NCBI RefSeq assembly: GCF_900636535.1
Contig: NZ_LR134289.1
Location: 4,171,001 to 4,235,000, forward strand
From: Chryseobacterium gleum
Lineage (GTDB): Bacteria; Bacteroidota; Bacteroidia; Flavobacteriales; Weeksellaceae
Direction of reading: 5' to 3'
Length of the DNA: 64,000 bases
Position numbers and translations under genes: made by a program. The notes under the pieces are model-generated. The model ran no database searches and was not told the DNA's origin. It was given only the letters and a program-made list of their open reading frames with translations. Positions 1-8,444 of this stretch are shown in pieces (positions within the stretch are counted from its first letter, which is position 1; each line of letters begins with the position of its first letter).

Positions 1-2
1 TC

Positions 3-1337
3 GCACAATGGTATCCGAGAATGTGCGTGTATGATGATGTGATGGGCTGGAATACGCTTCCGTACCTTGGAGCTTCGGAGTTTTATCTGGAATATGGAAA
101 TATCACAGCCAATATTACCGTTCCGGCTAATCATTATGTCGTAGCATCCGGAGAACTTCTGAATGAAAAAGAGGTGTATAGCAAAGAAGAAATCAGCAGA
201 TGGAATGAGGCCAGAAACAGTGATAAAACGGTAATGATCCGTCCCGAGTCTGAAATCGGTAAAAATAAAGCATCCGGCACAAAGACCTGGAAATTTAAAA
301 TTAATCAGACCAGAGATTTTGCATGGGCTTCATCTGCAGGATTCATTTTAGATGCTGCAAAAATCAATTTGCCAAGTGGCAAGAAATCTTTGGCTATTTC
401 AGCTTATCCTGTAGAAAGTGCCGGTGATAAAGCATGGGGAAGATCTACAGAATATACAAAGGCAGCTATAGAACATTACTCAAAAAAATGGTATGAATAT
501 ACTTATCCTGCAGCCACCAATATAGCAGGAAACGAAGGCGGAATGGAATATCCGGGAATTGTTTTCTGTCATATGGATTCCAAAGGGGAAGATCTTTGGG
601 GCGTTACGGATCATGAGTTCGGACACAACTGGTTCCCTATGATTGTTGGTTCTAATGAAAGATTGTTTGCATGGATGGATGAAGGATTTAACACTTTTAT
701 CAACGGACTTTCCACCGAAGCCTTCAATAAAGGGGAATATTACCGTAAACCAAATCTGGCAAGATCAGGAGTTTACCTTCTGAATGACAATCTGGAACCT
801 GTAATGGTAGGACCGGATAATATGAAAGAAAGAAGCATCGGAGCCTTGGCTTATTTTAAACCGGGAACAGGATTAGAAGTTCTAAGAGAAGCCATTCTGG
901 GACCTGAAAAGTTTGACAAAGCATTCAGAACCTATATAGACCGCTGGGCTTTTAAACATCCAACACCATGGGATTTCTTCCACACGATGGAAAATGTTTC
1001 CGGAGAAGAGCTGAACTGGTTCTGGAGAGGATGGTTCTTTAATAGATGGAAAATTGATCAGTCGGTTAAAAATGTACAATATGTTAACGGAGACTTTAAA
1101 AACGGAGTTCAGATTACGGTTGAAAATATTGGTCAGCTGCCAATGCCTACAACAGTACAGATCAGATTCAAAGATGGAACAGCCCAGATCGTGAAAATTC
1201 CTGTTGAGGTTTGGAAAAGAAATACGGAATGGACATTCAAAGTGGATTCTAAAAAGGAAATAGATGAGGTAAAGCTTGATCCGGATTCCGTAGTTCCTGA
1301 TGTCAATCTGGAAAACAACAGTAAAAAGCCGGCATAG
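3..1337 (+). CDS. M1 family metallopeptidase, C-terminal part (5' end outside window)
   Basis: The frame is open to the window edge (codons before the first ATG read AQWYPR), so this is the 3' portion of a longer gene. It shows the gluzincin zinc site HEFGH in the segment [10 protein letters not shown], followed about 18 residues later by MDEGFNTF, whose Glu is the third zinc ligand. The GGMEYPG segment just upstream fits the GAMEN-like substrate loop of M1 aminopeptidases. The C-terminal part has a helical stretch ([11 protein letters not shown]) and then a beta domain, as in Bacteroidota secreted M1 peptidases. The second M1 gene at 11119-12984 is a paralogue. The expected role is peptide trimming in the periplasm or outside the cell. 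A signal peptide cannot be checked because the start is missing. Confidence 0.9.
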   Translation, partial: AQWYPRMCVYDDVMGWNTLPYLGASEFYLEYGNITANITVPANHYVVASGELLNEKEVYSKEEISRWNEARNSDKTVMIRPESEIGKNKASGTKTWKFKINQTRDFAWASSAGFILDAAKINLPSGKKSLAISAYPVESAGDKAWGRSTEYTKAAIEHYSKKWYEYTYPAATNIAGNEGGMEYPGIVFCHMDSKGEDLWGVTDHEFGHNWFPMIVGSNERLFAWMDEGFNTFINGLSTEAFNKGEYYRKPNLARSGVYLLNDNLEPVMVGPDNMKERSIGALAYFKPGTGLEVLREAILGPEKFDKAFRTYIDRWAFKHPTPWDFFHTMENVSGEELNWFWRGWFFNRWKIDQSVKNVQYVNGDFKNGVQITVENIGQLPMPTTVQIRFKDGTAQIVKIPVEVWKRNTEWTFKVDSKKEIDEVKLDPDSVVPDVNLENNSKKPA

Positions 1338-1383
1338 AAACGTTGAATCTATTTAAATTGCCGACTATATACAATTACGCCAT

Positions 1384-1457
1384 TGTCATTCTGACGAAGG
1401 AAGAATCTCACATAAAACCTGGATTCTTCATTTCACTGCGTTACATTCAGAATGACA
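1384..1457. repeat. REP-like hairpin element
   Basis: A 74-bp imperfect palindrome. The outer arms TGTCATTCTGA (1384-1394) and TCAGAATGACA (1447-1457) are exact reverse complements. The inner arms AAGAATC (1401-1407) and GATTCTT (1422-1428) also pair. The core words resemble dispersed intergenic palindromes that I recall from Chryseobacterium genomes, but copy number was not checked. It lies downstream of the M1 gene, where such elements often sit. Confidence 0.7.
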
Positions 1458-1520
1458 GAGTGATAATAATAAGTAAGATAGCAGATTAATGTAAAATTGT
1501 ATATAATTACCTTTAAATTT

Positions 1521-1684
1521 AACGCAAAGATTAAAATTTAATGCTGAATTTTTAAGGGAGCAAAGATGGAATCAACTTTATTGATTCTTTCTAAGCGTAA
1601 GCATATCCATACAGCTTCATCAGCAACTTTGTTGCTTTCTTAGCTTACTTAAGAATAATAAGAATTCATTATCATCTTTGCGTT
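1521..1684. repeat. Intergenic element with 11-bp terminal inverted repeats (MITE-like)
   Basis: A 164-bp stretch bounded by AACGCAAAGAT (1521-1531) and its exact reverse complement ATCTTTGCGTT (1674-1684). Inside is a small hairpin, GCAAC-TTT-GTTGC, near 1623-1635. It has no convincing reading frame. Together with the hairpin at 1384-1457 it fills the 518-bp gap between the M1 gene and the DUF2589 cassette. It is probably a dispersed non-coding repeat. Confidence 0.55.
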
Positions 1685-1715
1685 TATACAAATAGACATA
1701 TGTAATATGCATCAC

Positions 1716-1751
1716 AAAAGCCTGAATTTACAACCGTAAGTTCAGGCTTTT
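1716..1751. terminator. Rho-independent terminator
   Basis: The inverted repeat AAAAGCCTGAA / TTCAGGCTTTT has a partly pairing loop and is followed by TATTTTTT. It lies between the repeat elements and the DUF2589 promoter, so it insulates the cassette from upstream transcription. Confidence 0.75.
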
Positions 1752-1818
1752 ATTTTTTAGGGTGTTTTTCCTGAACAAGTAGAGGTGTTCTCCTGAAATG
1801 TTTTGTCTATCAGTGATA

Positions 1819-1826
1819 TAATTTTG
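1819..1826 (+). promoter_or_regulatory. Bacteroidota -7 box upstream of DUF2589 cassette
   Basis: TAATTTTG matches TAnnTTTG, 30 bp before the DUF2589 start codon. No well-spaced -33 TTG was found. Confidence 0.5.
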
Positions 1827-1855
1827 TCCCACAATATTAATCAAAAACAAAAAAC

Positions 1856-2743
1856 ATGGAAACATTAAAATCAGTGCTTGAAGCAAGCCACGCTAAAAAA
1901 ACAAAAAATGAGTTAATTGATCTCTTATCAGGAGTAGAAAAAGTACTGACCCCAGCGGTCTATGAAAAAGTATCAGGAATCGAAACTTCAGAATTGAGTT
2001 CATTAACCAATAAGGAGTTGTTAGCGATTGTAGATGAATTCAAAAAGAATTATGATGAAAAGTGGGAAAAATCTTTTTCCGGTGCCTCTTCAGAAATTAT
2101 GAAGCTTATTGCCGGAAAAATGGCTGCCGATGATGAGATCTTCAGAACTTCAGATGCTGCCAGCGCAGATTTTGCTGCAGAACTGGGAAGTATTGACTTT
2201 GCCACCATTATTGGCGGACCTTTGGATGCCTGTGTAAAAGCGCAGTCCAACGCTTCTATAGCTACCGTTAATTTCATCAATGAAGTCGGTTTTGAGCTTA
2301 CAGATCCTGCCAATGCAGCAAGTGCTAAAAAACTGAGAATGGCAGAGTTCAAATACAAAAAAAATATTCCCAATCCGGATTTTAAAGAAGATGAGCCAGT
2401 AAGTGATACCAACCCTAAGACGATTCCTAATGATGTGGAAATTTCAGTGCCTTTTATTGCGCTGCTGAATGTTCCGAGCTTCAGAATTGAAACCTGTGAA
2501 GTAGACTTTAATGTGAAACTTAATTCTACATACACCAAAGATGTAAGTGACGAGTTCGGTATCAATGCAGGAGTATCCGGTGGCTGGGGGCCTGTGAAAT
2601 TCAAAGTGGATGTTTCCTATAAAAGAACTTCCAGTACAGGAATCAAAGTGGAAAAAGAATATTCTCTTGGGGTAAAAGTACGCGCAACCAATGATGAAAT
2701 GCCTGCAGGACTTGAAAAAGTACTTGGACTTCTTTCACAATAA
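1856..2743 (+). CDS. DUF2589-like protein, first gene of subtilase cassette
   Basis: A 295-residue protein with no signal peptide or membrane segment. Residues 1-130 look helical and acidic/lysine-rich. The segment near residues 195-290 (PFIALLNVPSFRIETCEVDF, then NVKLNSTYTK and later VKFKVDVSYKR) has the I-P-L/V-x-x-x-P-S-hydrophobic-alternating beta pattern I associate with DUF2589 (PF11655), a family of unknown function. It is followed after 15 bp by another unknown gene and then by a leaderless subtilisin-like protease, all on the same strand. The function is unknown. From its neighbours it may be the substrate or structural partner of the protease, but that is inference. Confidence 0.7.
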   Translation: METLKSVLEASHAKKTKNELIDLLSGVEKVLTPAVYEKVSGIETSELSSLTNKELLAIVDEFKKNYDEKWEKSFSGASSEIMKLIAGKMAADDEIFRTSDAASADFAAELGSIDFATIIGGPLDACVKAQSNASIATVNFINEVGFELTDPANAASAKKLRMAEFKYKKNIPNPDFKEDEPVSDTNPKTIPNDVEISVPFIALLNVPSFRIETCEVDFNVKLNSTYTKDVSDEFGINAGVSGGWGPVKFKVDVSYKRTSSTGIKVEKEYSLGVKVRATNDEMPAGLEKVLGLLSQ

Positions 2744-2758
2744 AACATTTTACGAAAA

Positions 2759-3454
2759 ATGATAAAATTATCAGATTACCTGGATTATCTCAACAATGAG
2801 ATAATTCAGGCTCGTAAAAAAGCTGACGAGAATGCTGTTCTTATTGCCAAAGAATATGCCCGTCATGAATATCTTAAGTATTTTAAGGTCCCGAGATATG
2901 CACTGCCCAGTGTAAAGATGGATATTCCCATCAAAATAACGGATATCGATTCAGATTCCAAATATAATTTTAAGCTGAACCAGGATCAGTTCGTTACCGA
3001 AATAAATGAGAGAATCCACCTGGCAAACAAAGAGAAAAACCTGAATATTCCTGAAATCAGTAAAAGACAGCTCCAGACCGAGGAGTTCAAAACGCTGTTC
3101 AATACACTGGAAAAAAATGATCAGAAATTCGGTAAGCTCCCTTCTGCAGAAGTTCTAAAGCTGGATCTCAGGAAAAAAGTCCAGCTTCTTAATTCCGGAA
3201 TCTTCAGGCCTCAGGAAGGAACAACAGAAGAAACTGATGAGCTGAAAGAAATTTTTTCAAAGGTTCTCCTGAATAAATATACGCTGGTGAATGCGAAGCT
3301 GAATAATATTTACATAGATCCCAATACCAGCGCAGCGGAAGATAAAGATAAGCTGTTTATCAATCTCCATGTGGAAATGGAAGAAGAAGGAATCAGGATT
3401 GTCTCCTACAAAGATAAAGACGGTAATGAAATAGAACAGATAACTTTTGAGTAA
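2759..3454 (+). CDS. Unknown protein, DUF2589 partner
   Basis: A 231-residue soluble protein that I do not recognise with certainty. The N-terminal 40 residues are a charged helix (DYLNNEIIQARKKADENA). They are followed by VPRYALPSVKMDIPIKITDI, which resembles the proline-containing beta segment of DUF2589-type proteins. The C-terminal part alternates helix and strand and is acidic. Its stop codon overlaps the next start by one base (TAATG at 3452-3456), so translation is probably coupled. No signal peptide is visible, which places it in the cytoplasm with the other products of this cassette. Confidence 0.7.
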   Translation: MIKLSDYLDYLNNEIIQARKKADENAVLIAKEYARHEYLKYFKVPRYALPSVKMDIPIKITDIDSDSKYNFKLNQDQFVTEINERIHLANKEKNLNIPEISKRQLQTEEFKTLFNTLEKNDQKFGKLPSAEVLKLDLRKKVQLLNSGIFRPQEGTTEETDELKEIFSKVLLNKYTLVNAKLNNIYIDPNTSAAEDKDKLFINLHVEMEEEGIRIVSYKDKDGNEIEQITFE

Positions 3455-4032
3455 TGCAGGAACTTATTCACTTTACGGTACAGAAAATCAAAGAACTGCT
3501 GGAGCATTTCAATGAAATTCAGACGCTCTATCTGTCGAAATCATTTGACTTTGATGCCCGTCTTGATGTATTTCTCAACGAAGTGCTGGAGTATTTCCGT
3601 ACAAAAGGAAACACCAGCCACGAATCTGAAGTGCTGAAAATTATGAATATGATTGCAACCGTTAAAAGAGGTTTTAATCCTATAAAAATGGAGAAAATAC
3701 TAACTGGAAGACGTGAAATTCTCGGAGGATTTTCATTCAACGGAATGGAAAGTATTTATGGAATTCTGATGGAAATATATACCAGGGAAAATAAAAAGCT
3801 TGAGGAGGCGGAAGAGCTTATTTCGGGAATCATTGTATCCCTGTATCAGAACGGGATTCTTGATGATGAAAAATTAAAAGAAATGAATTCTGTTCCTAAA
3901 ATTGAACGTTTCTGGACTTCGCTGGCTGAGCAGAATACAGCCATATCCGGAATTAATAAGAAGCTCAGGCTGACCATTATTCCTGAAGATATTTTCCTTA
4001 TTCTGGAAAAAATATTTCTGAAGTTAATTTAA
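3454..4032 (+). CDS. Unknown helical protein in subtilase cassette
   Basis: A 192-residue protein that appears almost entirely alpha-helical (ELIHFTVQKIKELLEHF, then a long run of amphipathic segments) and ends in a hydrophobic stretch, DIFLILEKIFLKLI. No catalytic motif, signal peptide or known domain could be recognised. It overlaps the preceding gene by one base and lies 11 bp upstream of the protease gene. An adaptor or scaffold role is possible but is not shown by the sequence. Confidence 0.7.
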   Translation: MQELIHFTVQKIKELLEHFNEIQTLYLSKSFDFDARLDVFLNEVLEYFRTKGNTSHESEVLKIMNMIATVKRGFNPIKMEKILTGRREILGGFSFNGMESIYGILMEIYTRENKKLEEAEELISGIIVSLYQNGILDDEKLKEMNSVPKIERFWTSLAEQNTAISGINKKLRLTIIPEDIFLILEKIFLKLI

Positions 4033-4043
4033 AAAAGAACCTT

Positions 4044-5306
4044 ATGGAAACCGGAAGATATATTGTATTGCTGAAAGATCAGCAGAAGACATCGCTCAAA
4101 AAAATAGAGAAAGAACTGGAAGTGAGTATTACTTCATCAGAATTTCTTTCCAAAGAAAACCGTTCCTATGAAGTGATCGATCAGGATAACAGTGTGCTTT
4201 ATAAAAATCTTGGAGTTCTTGTCGTGGATCATATGGATGAAGAACAATTGAAAAGCGCCGTTAAAGATGAATCCAATTCTATAGTTTACTATGAAAAAGA
4301 ACGTGAGTTTTTTCCGGCAGATGAACTGCAGCTGATCAACGAACTTAAAAAACAGTCTGCAGGGCTGGCAGAAAAAATTTCAGAGCTTGAAAAATATATG
4401 ACCAGCAAGCCTTTACCTCAAAAATCATTCACTGAGATGGAATGGGGATTACAGGCAATAGGTTTAGAAAATACTCATTACACAGGAAAAGGAATTGATA
4501 TCTGTATTCTTGATACAGGCCTTGAAACCTCCCATCCCGATTTTTCATCTGAAGAAATTGAAGGCAAATCTTTCATAGATGGTGAAGACTGGAACAGGGA
4601 TCCTAACGGACATGGTACACACTGTGCAGGAATTGCCACCGGAAACGTAAGAAGTGATACCGGAAAACGTTATGGAGTAGCTAAGGATTCCAACCTGAAA
4701 ATAGCAAAAGTATTGGCTGATAACGGAAGAGGTACTACCAGCAGTGTGATTGATGCAATAGACTGGGCGATTACGAAGAAGTTCAGAATACTGTCATTAT
4801 CGCTGGCATGTCCGGTGAAGCTTGACGACCAGCCTTCTGTTCTTTTTGAAACCATTGGGGAAAGAGCGTTGGAAAATAACTGTCTTATTATAGCAGCTGC
4901 AGGAAATGACAGCAACAGACCGCAGATTCCACAGCCCGTTTCAATGCCTGCCAATTCAAAATCGATTATGGCTGTAGGAGCTATTGACAGCCAGATGAAG
5001 ATCGCAAGATTTTCAAATGCAGGGCTTAACCCATCTACCGGTGGAAGTATCAATGTCTGTGCTCCCGGAGTGGATATTGTAAGCGCCTATCCTAAAAATG
5101 CAAAGAACAAAAACAATTTTTATTATACAATGAGCGGTACCAGTATGGCTGCACCACATGTTTCAGGGCTTGCAGCCTTATATATGGAGCAGTTTCCTGA
5201 AAAATCAGCCAAAGAAATCTGGGAGCTTATTGAACATAAAGCAAGGCCGGTTGAAGGCATAAAATACAGAGATATAGGAAATGGTTTAATACAGGTATAC
5301 TTATGA
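4044..5306 (+). CDS. Leaderless S8 (subtilisin-like) serine protease with N-terminal prodomain
   Basis: A 420-residue protein. Residues 1-95 resemble a subtilisin propeptide (inhibitor I9 fold): RYIVLLKD at the start and GVLVVDHMDEEQLKSA before an acidic end. Residues 98-125 form a short coiled-coil-like linker (ELKKQSAGLAEKISELEKYM). The catalytic domain has Asp157 (ILDTGLE), His190 (GHGTHCAGIATG), oxyanion Asn288 (AAAGND) and Ser367 (SGTSMAAPHVSG), so all key residues are present. There is no signal peptide and no T9SS tail, unlike the secreted S8 protease at 52815-54473, so it probably acts in the cytoplasm. The last four bases overlap the start of a 67-residue gene that looks like a second, free propeptide. 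Confidence 0.9.
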   Translation: METGRYIVLLKDQQKTSLKKIEKELEVSITSSEFLSKENRSYEVIDQDNSVLYKNLGVLVVDHMDEEQLKSAVKDESNSIVYYEKEREFFPADELQLINELKKQSAGLAEKISELEKYMTSKPLPQKSFTEMEWGLQAIGLENTHYTGKGIDICILDTGLETSHPDFSSEEIEGKSFIDGEDWNRDPNGHGTHCAGIATGNVRSDTGKRYGVAKDSNLKIAKVLADNGRGTTSSVIDAIDWAITKKFRILSLSLACPVKLDDQPSVLFETIGERALENNCLIIAAAGNDSNRPQIPQPVSMPANSKSIMAVGAIDSQMKIARFSNAGLNPSTGGSINVCAPGVDIVSAYPKNAKNKNNFYYTMSGTSMAAPHVSGLAALYMEQFPEKSAKEIWELIEHKARPVEGIKYRDIGNGLIQVYL

Positions 5307-5506
5307 AAACTTATCTGGCAGTTTTAAAAAAAGACATCAATTTTAAAGAGCTTGAAATCCTTCTTAAAAATAAAGAGATCAAACTTGCGGCCCATTATAA
5401 AACCATTGGCGTTGTGAAACTTGAAAGTGCATTGCCGGTTTCTGAAACTGAATTTCAGGCATATTTTATATCTGTAGAAGAAGAAAAAGATAATTTAACA
5501 ATATAA
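5303..5506 (+). CDS. Small protein resembling a free-standing subtilisin propeptide/inhibitor
   Basis: A 67-residue protein that starts inside the protease stop codon (ATGA overlap, 5303-5306). It opens MKTYLAVLKKDINFKELE and continues IGVVKLESALPVSETEF, the same order of elements as I9 propeptides (Y-hydrophobic-VxLK, helix, G-hydrophobic strand) and as residues 1-95 of the neighbouring protease. It ends in an acidic tail (SVEEEKDNLTI). The likely role is an in-trans inhibitor or folding helper of the protease, comparable to stand-alone I9 inhibitors. The assignment rests on weak similarity read by eye. Confidence 0.65.
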   Translation: MKTYLAVLKKDINFKELEILLKNKEIKLAAHYKTIGVVKLESALPVSETEFQAYFISVEEEKDNLTI

Positions 5507-5520
5507 TCATATAAATCAGG

Positions 5521-5545
5521 CTTCTCTGTCAAAGAGAAGTTTTAT
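5521..5545 (+). terminator. Terminator of DUF2589-subtilase cassette
   Basis: The stem CTTCTCT / AGAGAAG (5521-5527 with 5533-5539) has a 5-nt loop and is followed by TTTTATTTTTG. It sits 15 bp after the last gene, which supports the five genes forming one transcription unit. Confidence 0.7.
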
Positions 5546-5573
5546 TTTTGTTTTCTTATTGATAACATAACAT

Positions 5574-6401
5574 ATGAATTTCAGATTTTCAATGGTATTC
5601 CTGATGCTTTTTGCATTGGGATTTTCACAGGACCTTACCGTAATGAGTTTTAACATCAGGCTGAATGTAGAGTCAGATAAAGACAATGCATGGCCGAAGA
5701 GGAAGCAGGACGTTGCAGATTTACTAACCTATTACCATCCTGATTATTTCGGCGTACAGGAAGCACTTCCTGAGCAGATGAAAGATATTAAGGCAGGATT
5801 AAAGAATTATGATTATATAGGAGTAGGAAGAGACGATGGTAAAGAAAAAGGAGAGTTTTCAGCTATTTTTTATGATACCAACAGACTTGATGTCGTAAAA
5901 TCAGGCACATTCTGGTTATCTGAAACTCCGGAAAAACCTTCAAAAGGCTGGGATGCTGCACTGAACAGAATCTGCACCTATGCAGTATTTAAAGATAAAA
6001 AATCGAAAAAAGAATTCCTTGCAATGAATCTTCATTTCGATCATATTGGAAATGTGGCAAGAGTGAAATCTTCCGAATTGATCCTGAAAAAGATCAAAGA
6101 ACTCAATCCAAAGAACCTTCCGGTGACACTGAGCGGAGATTTTAACCTGACAGATGATTCAGAACCGATTAAAATTCTTTCCCAGAATATGAAAGATACT
6201 TTTTACCATTCTGAAACGAAACATTATGGTCCGGTAGGAACTTTCACTGCTTTTGATGTCAATACAGTCCCGAAAGACAGAATCGATTATATTTTTACGC
6301 AAGGCTTTACAATAAGATCTCACCGACACATCAATGACAGAAGAGAAAATCTTTTGTACCCGTCAGACCATTTCCCGGTGATTGTACATCTGTCGCTATA
6401 A
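5574..6401 (+). CDS. Secreted endonuclease/exonuclease/phosphatase family protein
   Basis: A 275-residue protein with a signal peptide (hydrophobic residues 5-18, cleavage near SQ-D). EEP-fold motifs are in order: MSFNIRLN (metal-binding Asn), VQEALPEQ (catalytic Glu), NLHFDHIG, SGDFNLT (GDFN), RIDYIF and SDHFPVIV (the catalytic Asp-His pair). This places it in the DNase I/sphingomyelinase-like superfamily, in the subgroup of secreted Bacteroidota phosphodiesterases. The substrate (nucleic acid, phospholipid or sugar phosphate) cannot be told from sequence. It converges with the response regulator gene, leaving only four bases between the two stops. Confidence 0.9.
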   Translation: MNFRFSMVFLMLFALGFSQDLTVMSFNIRLNVESDKDNAWPKRKQDVADLLTYYHPDYFGVQEALPEQMKDIKAGLKNYDYIGVGRDDGKEKGEFSAIFYDTNRLDVVKSGTFWLSETPEKPSKGWDAALNRICTYAVFKDKKSKKEFLAMNLHFDHIGNVARVKSSELILKKIKELNPKNLPVTLSGDFNLTDDSEPIKILSQNMKDTFYHSETKHYGPVGTFTAFDVNTVPKDRIDYIFTQGFTIRSHRHINDRRENLLYPSDHFPVIVHLSL

Positions 6402-6405
6402 AAAA

Positions 6406-7092
6406 TCACTTGGTTGGAAAATCAACTTCAAATCCAATTCCTCTCAGGGATTGGATTTTTATTTGGGGATCACTGTTGAAGTACTTACGCAGCCTGCTGA
6501 TGAACACATCAAGACTCCTGCCGGTAAAATAATCATTGGTTTCCCAAAGATTGTCCAGTATATCATCCCTTGTAATAATAGCTCGGTTGTGCTTTAGAAG
6601 ATACAGCAGTAATTCCTGTTCCCGTATGGTCAGGCGGTTGTTTCCGTTAGGATGTGACAACAGAAGTTTGGTAGTATCCAGGGAAAATTCCCCTATTTTT
6701 ATTTGGGTTTCTGCAACACCAGGAAGACTTCTCTTCAGAATATTTCTGATCCGTAAAACGAGCTCTTCAGGATCGCAGGGTTTGGCAATATAATCATCAG
6801 CTCCTATTTTCAACCCGGTCAGACGGTCTATTTTTTGGTTTTTGGCTGTTAAAAACAACAATGGGAAATTATTTTTTTTATTCAAAATCATTTTTGCCAG
6901 TGAGAAACCATCTATATTCGGCATCATCACATCCAGAATTCCTATATGAAAAGGAAAATCATTATGAAGTAATGGAATGACATCTTTCGGATTCTGAAAC
7001 CAAATGACTTCAAAATCTTCCAGTTCAAGATACTGCTTCAGGATCATTCCGAAATCTGGATCATCTTCTGCCAGAAGGATTTTAGTTTTCAT
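6406..7092 (-). CDS. OmpR-family response regulator
   Basis: A 228-residue protein read from the ATG at 7092, giving MKTKILLAEDDPDFG. An upstream in-frame start at 7167 would lie deep inside the kinase gene and is less likely. The receiver domain has the acidic pair EDD, the phospho-acceptor Asp in ILDVMMPNIDG, the Thr in LFLTAKN and Lys in IAKPCDPEEL. The C-terminal winged helix (ITRDDILDNLW, then FTGRSLDVFISRLRKYF) binds DNA. It overlaps the end of the histidine kinase gene by 11 bp, so the two form an operon. Candidate target sites are the ATTAACC repeats at 8445-8561, upstream of the kinase and of the divergent receptor. Confidence 0.93.
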   Translation of the reverse strand: MKTKILLAEDDPDFGMILKQYLELEDFEVIWFQNPKDVIPLLHNDFPFHIGILDVMMPNIDGFSLAKMILNKKNNFPLLFLTAKNQKIDRLTGLKIGADDYIAKPCDPEELVLRIRNILKRSLPGVAETQIKIGEFSLDTTKLLLSHPNGNNRLTIREQELLLYLLKHNRAIITRDDILDNLWETNDYFTGRSLDVFISRLRKYFNSDPQIKIQSLRGIGFEVDFPTK

Positions 7093-8395
7093 AAGGAATT
7101 GATATTTTAAAAGTACTGCTTGTATGAAGCTGGCTGGAAACATCAATCTTTCCACCGTAATAAGCAATGATTTTTTTTACGAAATAAAGCCCTAATCCAA
7201 GCCCCTTGCTGTTGTGAATGTTTTTGTGCTGTATTCTGTAGAATTTTTCAAAAATATTATTGAGCTCTTTCTTTTCTATGCCCTGACCATTGTCAGAAAC
7301 CTCGATTTCCAGATGTTGGAAATTTGACTTAAGATTTATTGCAACAACAGAAGCGCCATATTTTACACTGTTTTCACACAGGTTTTTAATCACCGTTTCC
7401 ATCAGGTTTTTATCAAAAGGCAGCTTTTGTAAGATGGAGTTTTTAACTCTAAAATCAGTATCAGGATAAGTAACCGCAAGATCCTGAATGAAAAAACTCC
7501 AGTCTTCAGGTTGTATTTCAACCATTTCATCAGGTATTTCGTCCTTGTGAAGCTGAGACATCAGGCTTTCCAGCCTTGAAATCTGGCGGTCAATAAGAGG
7601 AAGTGTTTCCGGATTCCACTCTTTCTTTAATGCTCTTGATGCTATTTTTAAAGTAGCTATCGGAGTTTTAAACTCGTGTGAAATATTATCCACAATGTTG
7701 TGGAGAACTTCCACCTGTTTTTGCTGGGCAGCCAGATTTTTAACTGTAAAAATATACAGCATCAGAACAAAGGATAAAATCGCAATACAAGACAGAAAGA
7801 GCAATGCCTGTTCTTTGAAAACAATACTTTTAATATTTAATATTTCAATACTGGTTCTGCTTCTTACCAGGAAAACATTATTTTTTCTGGTCTTACGATT
7901 GATTTTTGAAGTTGAAGTTGTTTCCCATTTTCCCCGGCTTAAAATTTCGGGATTTATTATTTTGTTTTTCGTTTCATACAGCACAATGGGGTTGTCCAGA
8001 AGATTGATATTATCCGGCATGAAAGAAACAGACAGGTATTCTATTTTTACAGCAATTCTGTACCCTTCTTTTCTAAACATACTGTCAACATGATTACTGA
8101 ATATTTCCATCGTCTGCTTTCTGTTTTCTTCGAAAAAATTCAGAAAATCTTTTTTACTGATTTCCTTATTGTTGTAGCGGATGAAAAAAGATTGTAAAGA
8201 ATCATCGTCAGTTTTTTTTGCACCGCCGTTATCTTCCAGTTCATCAGTATAATCTCTGAGAGGAGACTGTATTGTCCTGTAGATTTCTCTCTCTTTTACC
8301 TGATAGGTTTTATACATAAAGTAAACCTGTATTCCCAGTAAAAGAAGGAACAGAGTGGCAAAAACCGGAATCAGAATTTTACTCTTGGCTATCAT
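7082..8395 (-). CDS. Membrane sensor histidine kinase
   Basis: A 437-residue protein. Two membrane segments, near residues 6-26 (ILIPVFATLFLLLLGIQVYF) and 197-217, flank a periplasmic sensor region of about 170 residues. The dimerisation box is ISHEFKTPIATL, with the phospho-accepting His. The ATPase domain has the N box (NLCENSVKYG), DNGQGIEKKE and GLGLGLYFVKKI. It is the partner of the overlapping OmpR-type regulator. The start is about 250 bp from the divergent outer-membrane receptor gene, with two ATTAACC sites 50-67 bp upstream of its own start, so autoregulation is likely. Confidence 0.93.
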   Translation of the reverse strand: MIAKSKILIPVFATLFLLLLGIQVYFMYKTYQVKEREIYRTIQSPLRDYTDELEDNGGAKKTDDDSLQSFFIRYNNKEISKKDFLNFFEENRKQTMEIFSNHVDSMFRKEGYRIAVKIEYLSVSFMPDNINLLDNPIVLYETKNKIINPEILSRGKWETTSTSKINRKTRKNNVFLVRSRTSIEILNIKSIVFKEQALLFLSCIAILSFVLMLYIFTVKNLAAQQKQVEVLHNIVDNISHEFKTPIATLKIASRALKKEWNPETLPLIDRQISRLESLMSQLHKDEIPDEMVEIQPEDWSFFIQDLAVTYPDTDFRVKNSILQKLPFDKNLMETVIKNLCENSVKYGASVVAINLKSNFQHLEIEVSDNGQGIEKKELNNIFEKFYRIQHKNIHNSKGLGLGLYFVKKIIAYYGGKIDVSSQLHTSSTFKISIPYEN

Positions 8396-8444
8396 TAAAA
8401 CAAAGATAAAACTTTAGTCATTTTCAGGAATTGATTATTTTATT

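Noticed and set aside
1338..1383. Small coding gene in the gap after the first M1 gene
   Set aside because: Only short frames interrupted by the repeat elements; no leader, domain or start context.
2050..2604. 184-codon antisense frame within the DUF2589 gene
   Set aside because: Lies wholly inside the sense gene on the opposite strand, has no promoter or recognisable domain, and is best explained by codon bias of the sense gene.
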